Shown here piece after piece: positions 7,625 to 17,809 of a stretch of 64,000 nt of DNA. The translations under genes and the position numbers were made by a program. The notes under the pieces are model-generated. The model did not search any database and was not told the origin of the DNA. It worked only from the letters and a program-made list of their open reading frames with translations. How positions within the stretch are numbered: position 1 is the stretch's first letter; each line of letters opens with the position of its first letter. Source of the stretch: Yoonia sp. R2331 (lineage in GTDB: Bacteria; Pseudomonadota; Alphaproteobacteria; Rhodobacterales; Rhodobacteraceae); assembly GCF_041103235.1 (NCBI RefSeq), contig NZ_JBGCUN010000001.1:2170001-2234000 (forward strand). Direction: 5' to 3'.

Positions 7625-9086
7625 GGCCGCAGCACTGATCTGCGCGGTCTTTTGGGCGACGGCGCCGACCGCACAAACCACAGTTGATATCCCCTTTGAT
7701 GAGGCCCGGCAGATTGCGGCGCGGGCCACGCTTGAGGGCAATCCGCAGCTGGCGATTGATATCGCCACGGCCCTGCTGCAGGCAAATCCGAACGACCGCG
7801 ACGCCTATCTGATATTGGCAAATGCGCTGCCTCAGGTCGGACGGGCGGAAGACGGACGCAAGGCAGGTCAGCGCGCCTTTGCCCTGTCGACCTCGCAGGT
7901 GCAACGGTATGGTGCTGCGCGCCAGACAGCACTTGCCGCTGCAAACGAGGGGCGTTTTACCCTGTCGTCGCTCTGGCTGCGCCGGGCGCTAATCCATGCG
8001 CCGAACGAAGCCGAGACCAAGCGGACAATCGCGGATGCACAGCAGGTGGCGCGGGTTAATCCGTGGTCAACACAGTTAAACTTTTCGGTCACACCATCGG
8101 GGAATGTGAATGGCGGGACGCAGGACGCGCAACTGACGTTTGACTACTTGCGGCTGACTCCGCTCGACGAAAACACGGTTTTGGCTGAAATCGCCGAATT
8201 TGGCGGGGCGAATTCCGTAGACGCGCAGGCGCTGTCAGGCATCATTCTACGGTACGGGATCACGACACAGTACCGCGCCTACGAGACCGCAACAAGCCGG
8301 GTGCAATTGTCGTTTTCCTATGATGCGACGCGCGTGCGGCTTTCAAAAGAGGCCCGCGACGCCCGCGCCGCGGAATTCCAGGCAAGTGTTGAGGCCGCAA
8401 ACAGGGGCGAGGGTTTGCCGCCCGAACCACTGAATGGCAATCGCGATTTTTCGTCAGATATCGCACAAATCGGCCTGCGGTATGACCGCATTTTCGGGGC
8501 CTCGCTTGGCACGGTCGAGCTGACCCTTGGGCAAGTCCGCTATGCGGGTGACCCCTACTATGCTTTTGGCCGCGTATCGCTAAGCTATGTTCGTACGCTC
8601 AACGACCGGCAACGCCTGATCCTGTCCGGTTTTGCAGAGCGGCAGGACAGCGCAGACGGGCCCACGGCGGATGTGGATCGCAAGGGCGCACGGGCGACGG
8701 TGGTGCATCAGTTTTCGGACGGCAGCCAGCTATCTGGGACGCTGGGACTGACCCAAAGCGACAGTGACCGGGTCAACCAAACCTCGACCCAGTGGTCGTT
8801 TCAGGGGCGTTATAGCCCCCGCTATCGCCTTGGACCTGCGCAGTTTTCTGTCTCTGCCGGGCTGAGCAAGCAAGAGTTTCCGGCCTACAACGTCGGGCTG
8901 ATCCCGGTGCTGGGCGGGCGCGAAGACAAGGTGCGGTCGCTGGGGCTTGATATCACTTTCCCCGACATCCAATACGCCGGGTTCAGCCCGGTTGTCAGCC
9001 TGTCGGCCGAAAAGTCGACCAGCAATATCAGCCGGTTTACGCGCGACACCAATAACATCGGGCTGAATTTCGTTTCCTCGTTCTGA
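7611..9086 (+). CDS. Slam-type outer-membrane lipoprotein translocator (DUF560)
   Basis: The product has 491 residues. A signal peptide (MLIRKAAALICAVFWATAPTAQ) is followed by an N-terminal TPR-like helical domain (about 25-145) and a C-terminal beta barrel. The barrel begins with the family motif NPWSTQLNFSVTPSGNVNGG and ends in the terminal phenylalanine typical of BAM substrates. Slam proteins move lipoproteins across the outer membrane. An in-frame ATG at 7593 is possible but would put RRS ahead of the signal; the ATG at 7611 is preferred. The preceding TbpB-like lipoprotein is the obvious client. No TonB receptor is adjacent. Confidence 0.8.
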   Translation: MLIRKAAALICAVFWATAPTAQTTVDIPFDEARQIAARATLEGNPQLAIDIATALLQANPNDRDAYLILANALPQVGRAEDGRKAGQRAFALSTSQVQRYGAARQTALAAANEGRFTLSSLWLRRALIHAPNEAETKRTIADAQQVARVNPWSTQLNFSVTPSGNVNGGTQDAQLTFDYLRLTPLDENTVLAEIAEFGGANSVDAQALSGIILRYGITTQYRAYETATSRVQLSFSYDATRVRLSKEARDARAAEFQASVEAANRGEGLPPEPLNGNRDFSSDIAQIGLRYDRIFGASLGTVELTLGQVRYAGDPYYAFGRVSLSYVRTLNDRQRLILSGFAERQDSADGPTADVDRKGARATVVHQFSDGSQLSGTLGLTQSDSDRVNQTSTQWSFQGRYSPRYRLGPAQFSVSAGLSKQEFPAYNVGLIPVLGGREDKVRSLGLDITFPDIQYAGFSPVVSLSAEKSTSNISRFTRDTNNIGLNFVSSF

Positions 9087-9145
9087 CCGCTTGGCCTTCG
9101 CCACGTCTGTGCTAGTTTCTGGCGCAACCAGCAAAGGAACCAAGC

Positions 9146-9574
9146 ATGTCACTAAAATATCTGCACACCATGATCCGGGTGAAGGATCTGGAGGCCACGC
9201 AAGCCTTTTTCCGTCTGCTCGGCATGGAAGAAATCCGCCGTCACGACAATGAAGGCGGGCGGTTTTCGCTGATCTTCATGGCCGCCTCCGGTGACGAGGA
9301 TTGCCCGGTTGAGCTGACCTACAATTGGGATGGTGATGACGGCCTGCCCTCTGACAGCCGCCATTTCGGGCATCTGGCTTATGCCTGCGATGATATCTAC
9401 GCGCTGTGCCAGCATCTGATGGACAATGGCGTGGTGATCAATCGGCCACCGCGCGATGGGCATATGGCCTTTGTGCGGTCGCCCGACAATGTCTCGATCG
9501 AATTGCTGCAGAAGGGCGAAAGCCTGCCCGCGCAAGAACCCTGGGCCAGCATGGAAAACACCGGCCATTGGTAA
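9146..9574 (+). CDS. gloA: Lactoylglutathione lyase (glyoxalase I)
   Basis: The product has 142 residues, a two-module VOC-fold protein. MIRVKDLEATQAFFRLLGM opens module one, and VELTYNWD, HFGHLAYACDD and SPDNVSIELLQKG carry the metal-ligand histidine and glutamate positions of GloA. It isomerises the methylglyoxal-glutathione hemithioacetal to lactoylglutathione. AAAGGAAC precedes the ATG. The stop overlaps the start of the following DUF1194 gene. Confidence 0.92.
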   Translation: MSLKYLHTMIRVKDLEATQAFFRLLGMEEIRRHDNEGGRFSLIFMAASGDEDCPVELTYNWDGDDGLPSDSRHFGHLAYACDDIYALCQHLMDNGVVINRPPRDGHMAFVRSPDNVSIELLQKGESLPAQEPWASMENTGHW

Positions 9575-10266
9575 GGGCTGCGGCCCTTCTGGCGCTTTGG
9601 CCCGGCGGGGCAGAGGCGTGTCGGCTGGCGCTGATCCTGGCGATGGATGTGTCCTCTTCGGTGAACGCCAAAGAGGATGCGTTGCAGCGCGGCGGATTGG
9701 CGGCGGCACTGGTGGCCCCCGATGTGCAGGCGGCGTTTTTCGCCAGCGCTGATCCGGTGGCGCTGGCAGTGTTTGAATGGTCGGGGCGATACAATCAAGA
9801 GGATCTGCTGGGCTGGACTTTGATCGAAACGCCCGAAGATCTGGCGGCCGCAGCGGCCCGGATCGCAGGGTCAAGCCGCAGTCACAACGACTTTCCCACG
9901 GCCATGGGCCATGCGCTGGGACATGCCGCCGTCCGGTTGGATGCGGCCCCTGATGGTTGCCAGTCGCGCACGGTTGATCTGGCGGGGGACGGCGAAAACA
10001 ACGATGGCTTTGGTCCGGCAGAGGCCTATGCCGCCTTTGATTTCGATGGCGTCACGGTCAACGGGCTGGTGGTCAACGCCGGCGAATACGAGGCCGAGGT
10101 GAACCTGATCGCCTACTACCGCGCGCAGGTGTTGCGCGGCCCCGGCGCTTTTCTGGAAATCGCCAATGGGTTTGAAAACTACGCCAGCGCGATGGAACGC
10201 AAGCTGATCCGAGAGCTGTCAGCGATGGTGCTGGGTGGTGCGCCCAGGGTTGGCAGCGGCGGATGA
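9568..10266 (+). CDS. DUF1194 von Willebrand-type exported protein, copy 1
   Basis: The product has 232 residues with a short signal peptide (ending GGAEAC) and a VWA-like domain whose metal site is MDVSSS (DxSxS). The family motifs FEWSG, LAGDGENN, VTVNGLVV and GFENYASAMERKL are present. No ATG lies at the right place. A TTG at 9568, overlapping the gloA stop, gives the natural signal peptide, so I choose it. The function of DUF1194 is unknown; a periplasmic binding or assembly role is plausible. It overlaps copy 2 by ATGA. Confidence 0.8.
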   Translation: MVRAAALLALWPGGAEACRLALILAMDVSSSVNAKEDALQRGGLAAALVAPDVQAAFFASADPVALAVFEWSGRYNQEDLLGWTLIETPEDLAAAAARIAGSSRSHNDFPTAMGHALGHAAVRLDAAPDGCQSRTVDLAGDGENNDGFGPAEAYAAFDFDGVTVNGLVVNAGEYEAEVNLIAYYRAQVLRGPGAFLEIANGFENYASAMERKLIRELSAMVLGGAPRVGSGG

Positions 10267-10985
10267 AGGCATTGGCGCCCTTACTGGCGCTGGTGGCGGC
10301 CCCGGCACAGGCGGCTTGCCGGCAGGCACTGGCCCTGGGGCTGGATATCTCGGGCTCGGTCGATGCACATGAATATCAGCTGCAGCGAGACGGGCTGGCG
10401 CAGGCGCTAAGCAGCCCGGCGGTGCAGGATATCCTGTTTCAACCGGGCAGCGCACCGGTGCGGATAGCAGTCTTTGAATGGTCAGGCCCGGCAGAGCAGG
10501 TCGTGATCGTGCCCTGGACAGAGCTTGCGGATCGCGCAGCACTTGCCGGGGTTCTGGGTGTGCTGCAAAGCCGCCCGCGCCCGGCACAAAGCCCCACGAC
10601 GGCAATTGGTGCCGCACTCCAGACCGGGCTTGATCTTTTGGCAGCGCAGCCGGACTGCTGGAAACGCACGCTGGATTTGTCGGGTGATGGCAAGGCCAAC
10701 ACCGGCCCCCTGCCCCAAAGCATCATTCTTCCCGATGGGATGGGCGATGTCACGGTCAACGGACTTGTTGTCGGCATTGCCGAACGCCCGGGCGGAAACT
10801 GGGGTGCGGGCATCCAGGAACTGACCGCTTATTTTGAGGCTTACGTGCTGCGCGGCCCGGATGCCTTTGTCGAAGTGGCACTGGGCTATGGTGACTACGC
10901 CGCGGCAATGGAACGCAAGCTCTTGCGGGAATTGGAAACGCTCGCCACCTCGCAATCCGCACCCGCCACATCACAAGCCCCCTAA
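10263..10985 (+). CDS. DUF1194 von Willebrand-type exported protein, copy 2
   Basis: The product has 240 residues. A signal peptide (MKALAPLLALVAAPAQA) precedes a VWA-like domain with LDISGSVD at the metal site, LQRDGLAQAL, FEWSG, LDLSGDGKAN and GDYAAAMERKLLREL. It is clearly paralogous to the gene before it and shares its reading through a 4-base ATGA overlap, so this is a tandem duplication. The two proteins may form a hetero-complex. A more divergent third copy lies at 30.5 kb. Confidence 0.88.
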   Translation: MKALAPLLALVAAPAQAACRQALALGLDISGSVDAHEYQLQRDGLAQALSSPAVQDILFQPGSAPVRIAVFEWSGPAEQVVIVPWTELADRAALAGVLGVLQSRPRPAQSPTTAIGAALQTGLDLLAAQPDCWKRTLDLSGDGKANTGPLPQSIILPDGMGDVTVNGLVVGIAERPGGNWGAGIQELTAYFEAYVLRGPDAFVEVALGYGDYAAAMERKLLRELETLATSQSAPATSQAP

Positions 10986-11049
10986 CACCACCCAAGGCGC
11001 TGCACGCCCACATCCAGACCGCCGACAGATACGATGCGCAGGTCCTTCA

Positions 11050-11072
11050 CTTCTTCTGGCCAAAATAATCCC
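11050..11072. repeat. 23-base motif shared with the region after pccB
   Basis: These 23 bases, containing TTCTGGCCAAAATAATCCC, recur exactly at 62487-62509. The rest of the 10986-11184 interval holds no supported gene; GGCCCT and AGGGCC near 11116-11131 can form a small hairpin. Related motifs are common in Rhodobacteraceae intergenic DNA as far as I recall. Confidence 0.55.
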
Positions 11073-11184
11073 CGCCGGAGGCTTCCACCGATCCAAGCGC
11101 AAAACCGCCGGGGCCCTTTGCAACAGGGCCACCAGCGGCAGTATGTCGTGCGGCGCAGCCGCGCAATCTAATAGGATGCGCGGA

Positions 11185-11706
11185 TCAGTAGATATAGCGG
11201 ATCTGTTCGGTCCAATAGCGTTCCATCCGCCGCAGGGAGGTGATAATGTCATCAATCCCCTGCTGGTCCATCACACCACGAGTCACCAGCCCATCGGCAT
11301 GGGTGGCAAACAGCTTTCCCACGATCAGGCGAATTTCGCGGCCCTTGGCGGTCAGGCTGACCCGGACAGAGCGGCGGTCCACCTCACTGCGCTGGTGGTG
11401 CATATAGCCGTTGTCCACCAACTTCTTGAGGTTGTAACTGACATTGCTGCCTTGATAATAGCCACGGGTTTTCAGCTCACCCGCTGTCACCTCGTTATCG
11501 CCGATGTTGAATAGCAGCAGGGCCTGTACAGCGTTGATTTCCAGCACCCCGACCCGTTCAAATTCATCCTTGATGACGTCCAGCAACAATCGGTGCAGAC
11601 GCTCGACCAAGGTCAAACTGTCCAGATAGCTGGCCATAAAGGCTGTATTGGCTGCCGAAAGTTCTGCCTCGGCCGGGACTTGTTTCAGGTTCGTATGCAA
11701 GGTCAT
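11185..11706 (-). CDS. ldtR: MarR-family winged-helix regulator, LdtR-like
   Basis: The product has 173 residues. A winged-helix domain spans about 60-140, with the LdtR-type block VGVLEINAVQALLLFNIGD, then TAGELKTRGYYQGSNVSYNLKKL (recognition helix) and the wing DRRSVRVSLTAKG. In Rhizobiales, LdtR controls L,D-transpeptidase and stress genes; here the targets are unknown. GGAGAACAAG precedes the ATG at 11706, so I reject longer starts. It follows sdhE by 55 bases on the same strand. Confidence 0.8.
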   Translation of the reverse strand: MTLHTNLKQVPAEAELSAANTAFMASYLDSLTLVERLHRLLLDVIKDEFERVGVLEINAVQALLLFNIGDNEVTAGELKTRGYYQGSNVSYNLKKLVDNGYMHHQRSEVDRRSVRVSLTAKGREIRLIVGKLFATHADGLVTRGVMDQQGIDDIITSLRRMERYWTEQIRYIY

Positions 11707-11761
11707 CTTGTTCTCCGAATCCACCGCAAGACCGGAATGAACGAAAAAGCCCAAGGAAACG

Positions 11762-12036
11762 TTAAGCGGACCCCGGCTTTGCAACACCCGCCGCACCTGC
11801 GGCAATCCGCGCCATCAGCCCTGAATAATCATCCGGCACCGGCGCCTTGCCCATGATCCAGGCAAGGATATCATGGTCATTTTCCGCCAACAGTCGGTCA
11901 TAAAGCGCCAGCTCCTCCGCTGACATGCCCGCCAGATGCCGGTCCGCAAAATCCATCAGAATCAGGTCCATTTCCTTGATCCCGCGCCGCATGGACCGCA
12001 TCGCCAGCCGCTTGACCATCACCTCGCGCGGTTCGG

Positions 12037-12040
<4 letters not shown>
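11762..12040 (-). CDS. sdhE: FAD assembly factor SdhE (DUF339)
   Basis: The product has 92 residues with the SdhE signature RRGIKEMDLIL at 18-28, where RGxxEMD binds the flavoprotein, followed by LYDRLLAENDHDILAWIMG. It promotes covalent flavinylation of succinate dehydrogenase and related flavoproteins. Its ATG overlaps the stop of the upstream XRE gene by four bases (ATGA), indicating coupled translation. Confidence 0.9.
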
Positions 12041-13722
<1,682 letters not shown>

Positions 13723-13727
13723 AGCGC

Positions 13728-13772
13728 AAAACCCTTTGAAGGGTTTTCTCCAAAGCCTTTGAAAGGCTTTGG
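13728..13772 (+). terminator. Two stacked perfect hairpins after aatA
   Basis: AAAACCC/GGGTTTT (13728-13747) is followed at once by CCAAAGCCTTT and AAAGGCTTTGG (13750-13772). Both are perfect palindromes around short loops. They begin a few bases after the aatA stop and probably end its transcript or protect its 3' end. Confidence 0.65.
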
Positions 13773-13876
13773 CGACAGTGCCGCAGGGCACCCTGCCGTA
13801 TTGCCAGGTGAAACGTAATCTCTCATGCTGCCTTAGATCAATAAGCATCCTTTGGTTCGGCAGTGGGGTTTTTTTC

Positions 13877-14785
13877 ATGCGTAGGACGGCACTACCATTT
13901 TCACGTCATTTTTCACCTGCGATCTGGCAGGCACGCTTTGGGCGCTTAAAAGATGCCCGCAAGGACGGAGTGCGGGGCTATGAATTTGCGCAAACCATCG
14001 CGCTGAGTGGCGCGGATTTTGCACAGGCCGCGACAAACTTTGTTCAGACCTACTTTGACCCTGAAATCGCGATTGGTTACGACGAGGCGCGCGACGACTA
14101 CGTTGCATCGCAGGATCCGGTCTATCGCTTTACCGCGCCTGCGCGCCTTCGGTATTTTACCCAAGGATTGGCCCATCGCGGCAAAGTACTGGCGCATGAG
14201 TACCTGCTCGATGACATTGCCTTTGAAGACGGTGATCATATCGTTGAATCCGGCGGCAACGACGGGGATTTCTCGCTTGCTTTGCGTCAGTTTGGCAAAC
14301 GTTTTTCGCTGGATACCTTTGAACCTTCGCCGCGCGAATTTCAAACGCTGTCGGCCAATATTGCCAGTCTGGGGATCTATGAACAGGCCCGGGCCCATGA
14401 CGTCGCACTTTGGCATCAAAGCGACCAGGAGCTTGAATTCTATGTGAAATCCGGGACAGCGGATTCGTCTATCCATCCAATTGATGGATCAAGCGAGGTT
14501 GTTAAGGTCAGGACCAAACGCCTAGACGAGGTGCTGCCGCGTCAGCGCTACAAGCTGCTCAAACTCGAGGCCGAGGGCGCAGAGCCGGAAATCTTGGACG
14601 GCGCGATGGGGGTTCTGGATTGCTTTGACTACGTCACTGCTGATGTGGGGTTCGAACGCGGTCTCAAACAGGAAAGCACCCTACCGCAGGTGACCAACCT
14701 GCTGTTGCGCAACGGCTTTTCGGTGGCCCGTTGCGGCAATGAACGGCGGGTCGTGCTGTATGTGAATGACCGCACTTCAGCGTGA
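13877..14785 (+). CDS. FkbM-family methyltransferase
   Basis: The product has 302 residues. The SAM-binding motif I is VESGGNDGDFSLAL (about 120-133), followed by the acidic DTFEPSP (motif II region). VKVRTKRLDEVL, KLEAEGAEPEIL and a C-terminal beta strand are typical of FkbM proteins. They methylate hydroxyl groups of sugars or polyketides; the substrate here is unknown. A long open frame extends upstream, but the ATG at 13877 follows the hairpin region and gives a natural length. The DNA just upstream is unusually T-rich. Confidence 0.8.
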   Translation: MRRTALPFSRHFSPAIWQARFGRLKDARKDGVRGYEFAQTIALSGADFAQAATNFVQTYFDPEIAIGYDEARDDYVASQDPVYRFTAPARLRYFTQGLAHRGKVLAHEYLLDDIAFEDGDHIVESGGNDGDFSLALRQFGKRFSLDTFEPSPREFQTLSANIASLGIYEQARAHDVALWHQSDQELEFYVKSGTADSSIHPIDGSSEVVKVRTKRLDEVLPRQRYKLLKLEAEGAEPEILDGAMGVLDCFDYVTADVGFERGLKQESTLPQVTNLLLRNGFSVARCGNERRVVLYVNDRTSA

Positions 14786-14854
14786 GCGATGCCGCGCGTG
14801 ACGACGCAAGGGCGGCGTCTGTGACCGCAAAGATTATGGCCCGGCGTGGGGTGG

Positions 14855-14923
14855 CAATTTCTTCAAAGAAATTGGCGGCAAATCCTCTTTGAGGATTTGC
14901 TGACAGACTTTTGCAAAAGTCTG
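14855..14923 (+). terminator. Three stacked perfect hairpins
   Basis: Three palindromes follow each other: CAATTTCTT/AAGAAATTG (14855-14874), CAAATCCTC/GAGGATTTG (14879-14899) and CAGACTTTT/AAAAGTCTG (14904-14923). Stems are 9 bp and perfect. Their sequences differ, but size and spacing match. They lie between the FkbM gene and the next gene. Confidence 0.65.
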
Positions 14924-14974
14924 TTTCGCCGTTGGCACCGCACTGTTAACCTCTCACAAAAGCCTGAGGCGCGC

Positions 14975-15391
14975 ATGACAAAAGACCTGCCAGACTACTA
15001 CTTCCGGATCCGCGAAAACGGCGCGGCGGTGTTCCGCGTGGATACCGAGAACCGGCAGCGGCGGATCGAGCTAAACCAGGTGGCGGTCGTCAACGTCAAG
15101 AATGGAGAGGTCAAGCCGCATGGCGATCACACCCTTTCAGACGATGACATTGCCGCCATTCAGGACTGGCTGAACCAGCGTGTCGCCCTTCTCGCACAGC
15201 GGGACATGGATGATATTCACCGGGCGGTCGATTATCTGAACCTGACAACGCAATGGGTCCAGTCCAAGGCCGAAGACGCGCAGCTGGAAGAGGTGACAGA
15301 CCGGCTGTTGCTGGCCATGCATGATCTGCGCACCTTGCTGGTCCGCAAGAAATCGGAGCGTCTGCTGGGCAAGGAGAACGACGCCGACTAG
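14975..15391 (+). CDS. Conserved alphaproteobacterial protein, unknown function
   Basis: The product has 138 residues without signal or membrane segment. The N-terminal part (DLPDYYFRIRENGAAVFRV) is beta-rich and the C-terminal half is helical and charged (RVALLAQRDMDDIHRAVDYLNL, ending RKKSERLLG), suggesting a coiled or nucleic-acid-associated protein. I choose the ATG at 14975, downstream of the triple hairpin, since the upstream extension is encoded by that hairpin array. It converges on the MATE gene with a 4-base overlap. Confidence 0.7.
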   Translation: MTKDLPDYYFRIRENGAAVFRVDTENRQRRIELNQVAVVNVKNGEVKPHGDHTLSDDDIAAIQDWLNQRVALLAQRDMDDIHRAVDYLNLTTQWVQSKAEDAQLEEVTDRLLLAMHDLRTLLVRKKSERLLGKENDAD

Positions 15392-16749
15392 GCCGCCTGC
15401 GCAATCCGGCTGGTGCCGCGCCAGAACCGCCAGGACAAAAGCACACCGGCAACGCTCAACCCGATCACAAGCCCCAGCCAAAGCCCGACCGGCCCATAAC
15501 CAAGCGTGAAGGCCAAGACATAGCTGGCCGGCAGCCCGATGATCCAATAGCTGATGACGGCAATCACCATGGGCACGGCTGTGTCCTGCACGCCGCGTAA
15601 CAGGCCCAGCGCCATAACCTGCAGCGCATCGACTGCCTGAAAGAGTGCGGCCACGATGATCAGCGACACGCCCACGGACAAAAGCGCATCACGCGCTGGT
15701 TCATCAGGGTCGATGAAGGCGCTGACCAGAACATCCGGGACTGCCAGAAAGAGCGTGATGGTCAACACAACAAAGCCGCCCGACAGCACAATCGCGGCAA
15801 TCCCGCCCTGGCGCAGGCCAGGTTCATCGCGGCGGCCCAGTGCGCGGCCTGCGCGCACGGTCGCCGCTTGGGACAGGCCGATATGGACCATGAACATGAT
15901 GCTGGCCCATTGGATCGCGATGCCATGAGCGGCCAGTTCCAGCGCGCCAATCCAGCCCATCATCACCGCAGAGGCGGCAAACAGCCCACCTTCGGCCAGA
16001 GAGGTCAGGCCAATCGGCACGCCCAGACGGAAGACGCGGGCCATCACCTCGGGGTCGGGGCGGAGCGCGTTGCGGAAAAGCTCAAACTGCGGCAGGCGGC
16101 GTTGGACGTAGAGCACCAGCACCACAACCGTCACGATCTGCAACAGGACAGAGGCGATGGCGGCACCGCGGATCCCCAGCTCTGGCGCACCGAAGTTGCC
16201 GAAGATCAGCACGTAGTTCACGCAAGCGTTCAGCACCGCGGCCATGATTGTGGACCACAGGATGATCGCGGTGTGTTCGACCCCCGCCAGAAAGGATTTC
16301 AGCACCATGACCAGCAGCGCCGGGATCATGCCCAGCACGGCGATATGCAGATAGTCTTGCGCCGCGGCGGCCACAACCGGGTCTTGCCCGATGGCGAGCA
16401 TGATGGCTTCGGAAAAGATGAAGGGAATAGAGACCGCGACGCCGTAAAAGACCGACAACCAGATCGCCATGCGGGTGGCGCGCCGCGCGGCCTGAGTGTC
16501 ATCCACCTCGGCCGCGGCGGCGGCGAGCGCTGTGACGCCCACGCCAAAGCCTGCGCCGACGATAAAAAGCACAAAGAACATGGTCGCCGCGATGGTCACA
16601 GCGGCAAGGGCTGTCACATCGTACCAGCCCAGCATGATCGTGTCGGTCATGTGGATCGCAAATTGCGCCAGATTGGACGCAATCAGCGGCAGGCCCAGTT
16701 TCAGGACGGCAGAGAAGTGCTGCGGATATGTCTGGGCGGTGGGTTGCAT
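15388..16749 (-). CDS. MATE-family multidrug efflux transporter
   Basis: The product has 453 residues with 12 predicted membrane segments. Two homologous halves show MATE signatures: LIASNLAQFAIHMTDTIMLG near the start and PIGLTSLAEGGLFAASAVMMG at the start of the second half. It probably exports cationic drugs or metabolites using a Na+ or H+ gradient. It is in the NorM-like branch by overall pattern. No regulator gene is adjacent. Confidence 0.9.
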   Translation of the reverse strand: MQPTAQTYPQHFSAVLKLGLPLIASNLAQFAIHMTDTIMLGWYDVTALAAVTIAATMFFVLFIVGAGFGVGVTALAAAAAEVDDTQAARRATRMAIWLSVFYGVAVSIPFIFSEAIMLAIGQDPVVAAAAQDYLHIAVLGMIPALLVMVLKSFLAGVEHTAIILWSTIMAAVLNACVNYVLIFGNFGAPELGIRGAAIASVLLQIVTVVVLVLYVQRRLPQFELFRNALRPDPEVMARVFRLGVPIGLTSLAEGGLFAASAVMMGWIGALELAAHGIAIQWASIMFMVHIGLSQAATVRAGRALGRRDEPGLRQGGIAAIVLSGGFVVLTITLFLAVPDVLVSAFIDPDEPARDALLSVGVSLIIVAALFQAVDALQVMALGLLRGVQDTAVPMVIAVISYWIIGLPASYVLAFTLGYGPVGLWLGLVIGLSVAGVLLSWRFWRGTSRIAQAA

Positions 16750-16786
16750 CCCCTACCCCTATGCCCGGTTTTGAGGCAGGTAAAGC

Positions 16787-17809
16787 CTAGACTGTGCGGG
16801 CCAGCAATTGCAGCGCGAGGACCGCAACAAGCAGACCTGCCAGCACCTCGACCCCCGCCAAAAGCCGCGCGGTGCTGCGCGACGATGCGGCCTGCGCCAG
16901 TGCGCTTTCGCGCATGCCAACGGCGGCAAGGGCCACCACGACAGTGACCGAAGCCGTGCCAAGGCCCATCACCAGCGCGCCGATAATGCCCGCCCAGTCG
17001 ATGCCCAGCCGCCAAGTGAGGATCAGCAGAAAGAGCGCCCCAGTGCAGGGGCGCACGGCAATGCTGCCGATCAGCACAACCGCATCGCGGAGCGACCGCA
17101 CGGAAGCGGCCTGGTCTGGGGTTGGGCCGTGGGCGTGGCCGCAGGTGTCGCAGATGCCGTCGGTGTGGTGGTGGTGGTGATCATGCGCGTGGTCGTGATG
17201 ATCATGCGTGTGAGCGTGGTGATCGTGGGCATGCGCGTGAGCGTGGTGATCGTGGGCATGCGCGTGAGCGTGATTGTGGGCGTGGTTGGGCTGAGCGGCG
17301 GCTTGCGGCGCGGCCCAGTACCGCCGCACCTTGCGCAGCCCGCGCAGCATCAGCCAGACCCCAACGCCTGCGATCAGCGCATAGCTGAGCGGGGCCATCA
17401 CCTGATCGGCCACACCGGTCATCTGCGCGCGCCCCCAGCCCAGCACCCAGACACTGGCATAGACCAGAACCACGGCGGTCACGGCCTGCGCCAGAGAAGA
17501 GGCCACCGCCAGCCCGGCCAGACGCGCGGCAGGCACCCGTGCGCCAAGGCCGTAGCCGCCGATCAACAGCTTGCCGTGCCCCGGCCCCGCCGCATGCACA
17601 AAGCCGTAGGTGAAACACAGGCCCCAAAGCGTGAACACGGCACCGGGTTGGCCTGCTTGCAAGGCGCGCAGGGCACCGGCCATGGCATTCTGCACCTCGC
17701 GCTGGGTCGCTGCCGCCCAGCGGCTGACCTGATCGGCCCCGCCCATGCCCCACAGCCAGACCGCAAGCGCGACCAGCACGGCCATTAAGATCAGAGCGGC
17801 GCGGCGCAT
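16787..17809 (-). CDS. NicO/RcnA-type nickel/cobalt transporter with His-rich loop
   Basis: The product has 340 residues, a signal-like N-terminus and six or more membrane segments. FVHAAGPGHGKLLIGGYGLG is the NicO HxxxxxGHG-type metal motif. A cytoplasmic or periplasmic loop of about 55 residues (roughly 175-230) is very histidine-rich and ends in CDTCGHAHG. Part of this loop is encoded by a 27-base tandem repeat (17221-17271). The start overlaps the 3' end of the DUF1007 gene by 19 bases, the usual partner. The pair probably moves Ni, Co or Zn; direction is uncertain. Confidence 0.85.
   Translation of the reverse strand: MRRAALILMAVLVALAVWLWGMGGADQVSRWAAATQREVQNAMAGALRALQAGQPGAVFTLWGLCFTYGFVHAAGPGHGKLLIGGYGLGARVPAARLAGLAVASSLAQAVTAVVLVYASVWVLGWGRAQMTGVADQVMAPLSYALIAGVGVWLMLRGLRKVRRYWAAPQAAAQPNHAHNHAHAHAHDHHAHAHAHDHHAHTHDHHDHAHDHHHHHTDGICDTCGHAHGPTPDQAASVRSLRDAVVLIGSIAVRPCTGALFLLILTWRLGIDWAGIIGALVMGLGTASVTVVVALAAVGMRESALAQAASSRSTARLLAGVEVLAGLLVAVLALQLLARTV

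Noticed and set aside
17190-17290. Considered as a CRISPR-like or regulatory repeat
   Set aside because: The 27-base repeats are direct tandems without spacers and keep the reading frame of a histidine-rich loop in a NicO protein.
15868-17788. Long forward frames opposite MATE and NicO genes
   Set aside because: Both reverse genes have strong membrane-protein patterns; the forward translations are rich in His, Arg and Gln as expected from antisense.
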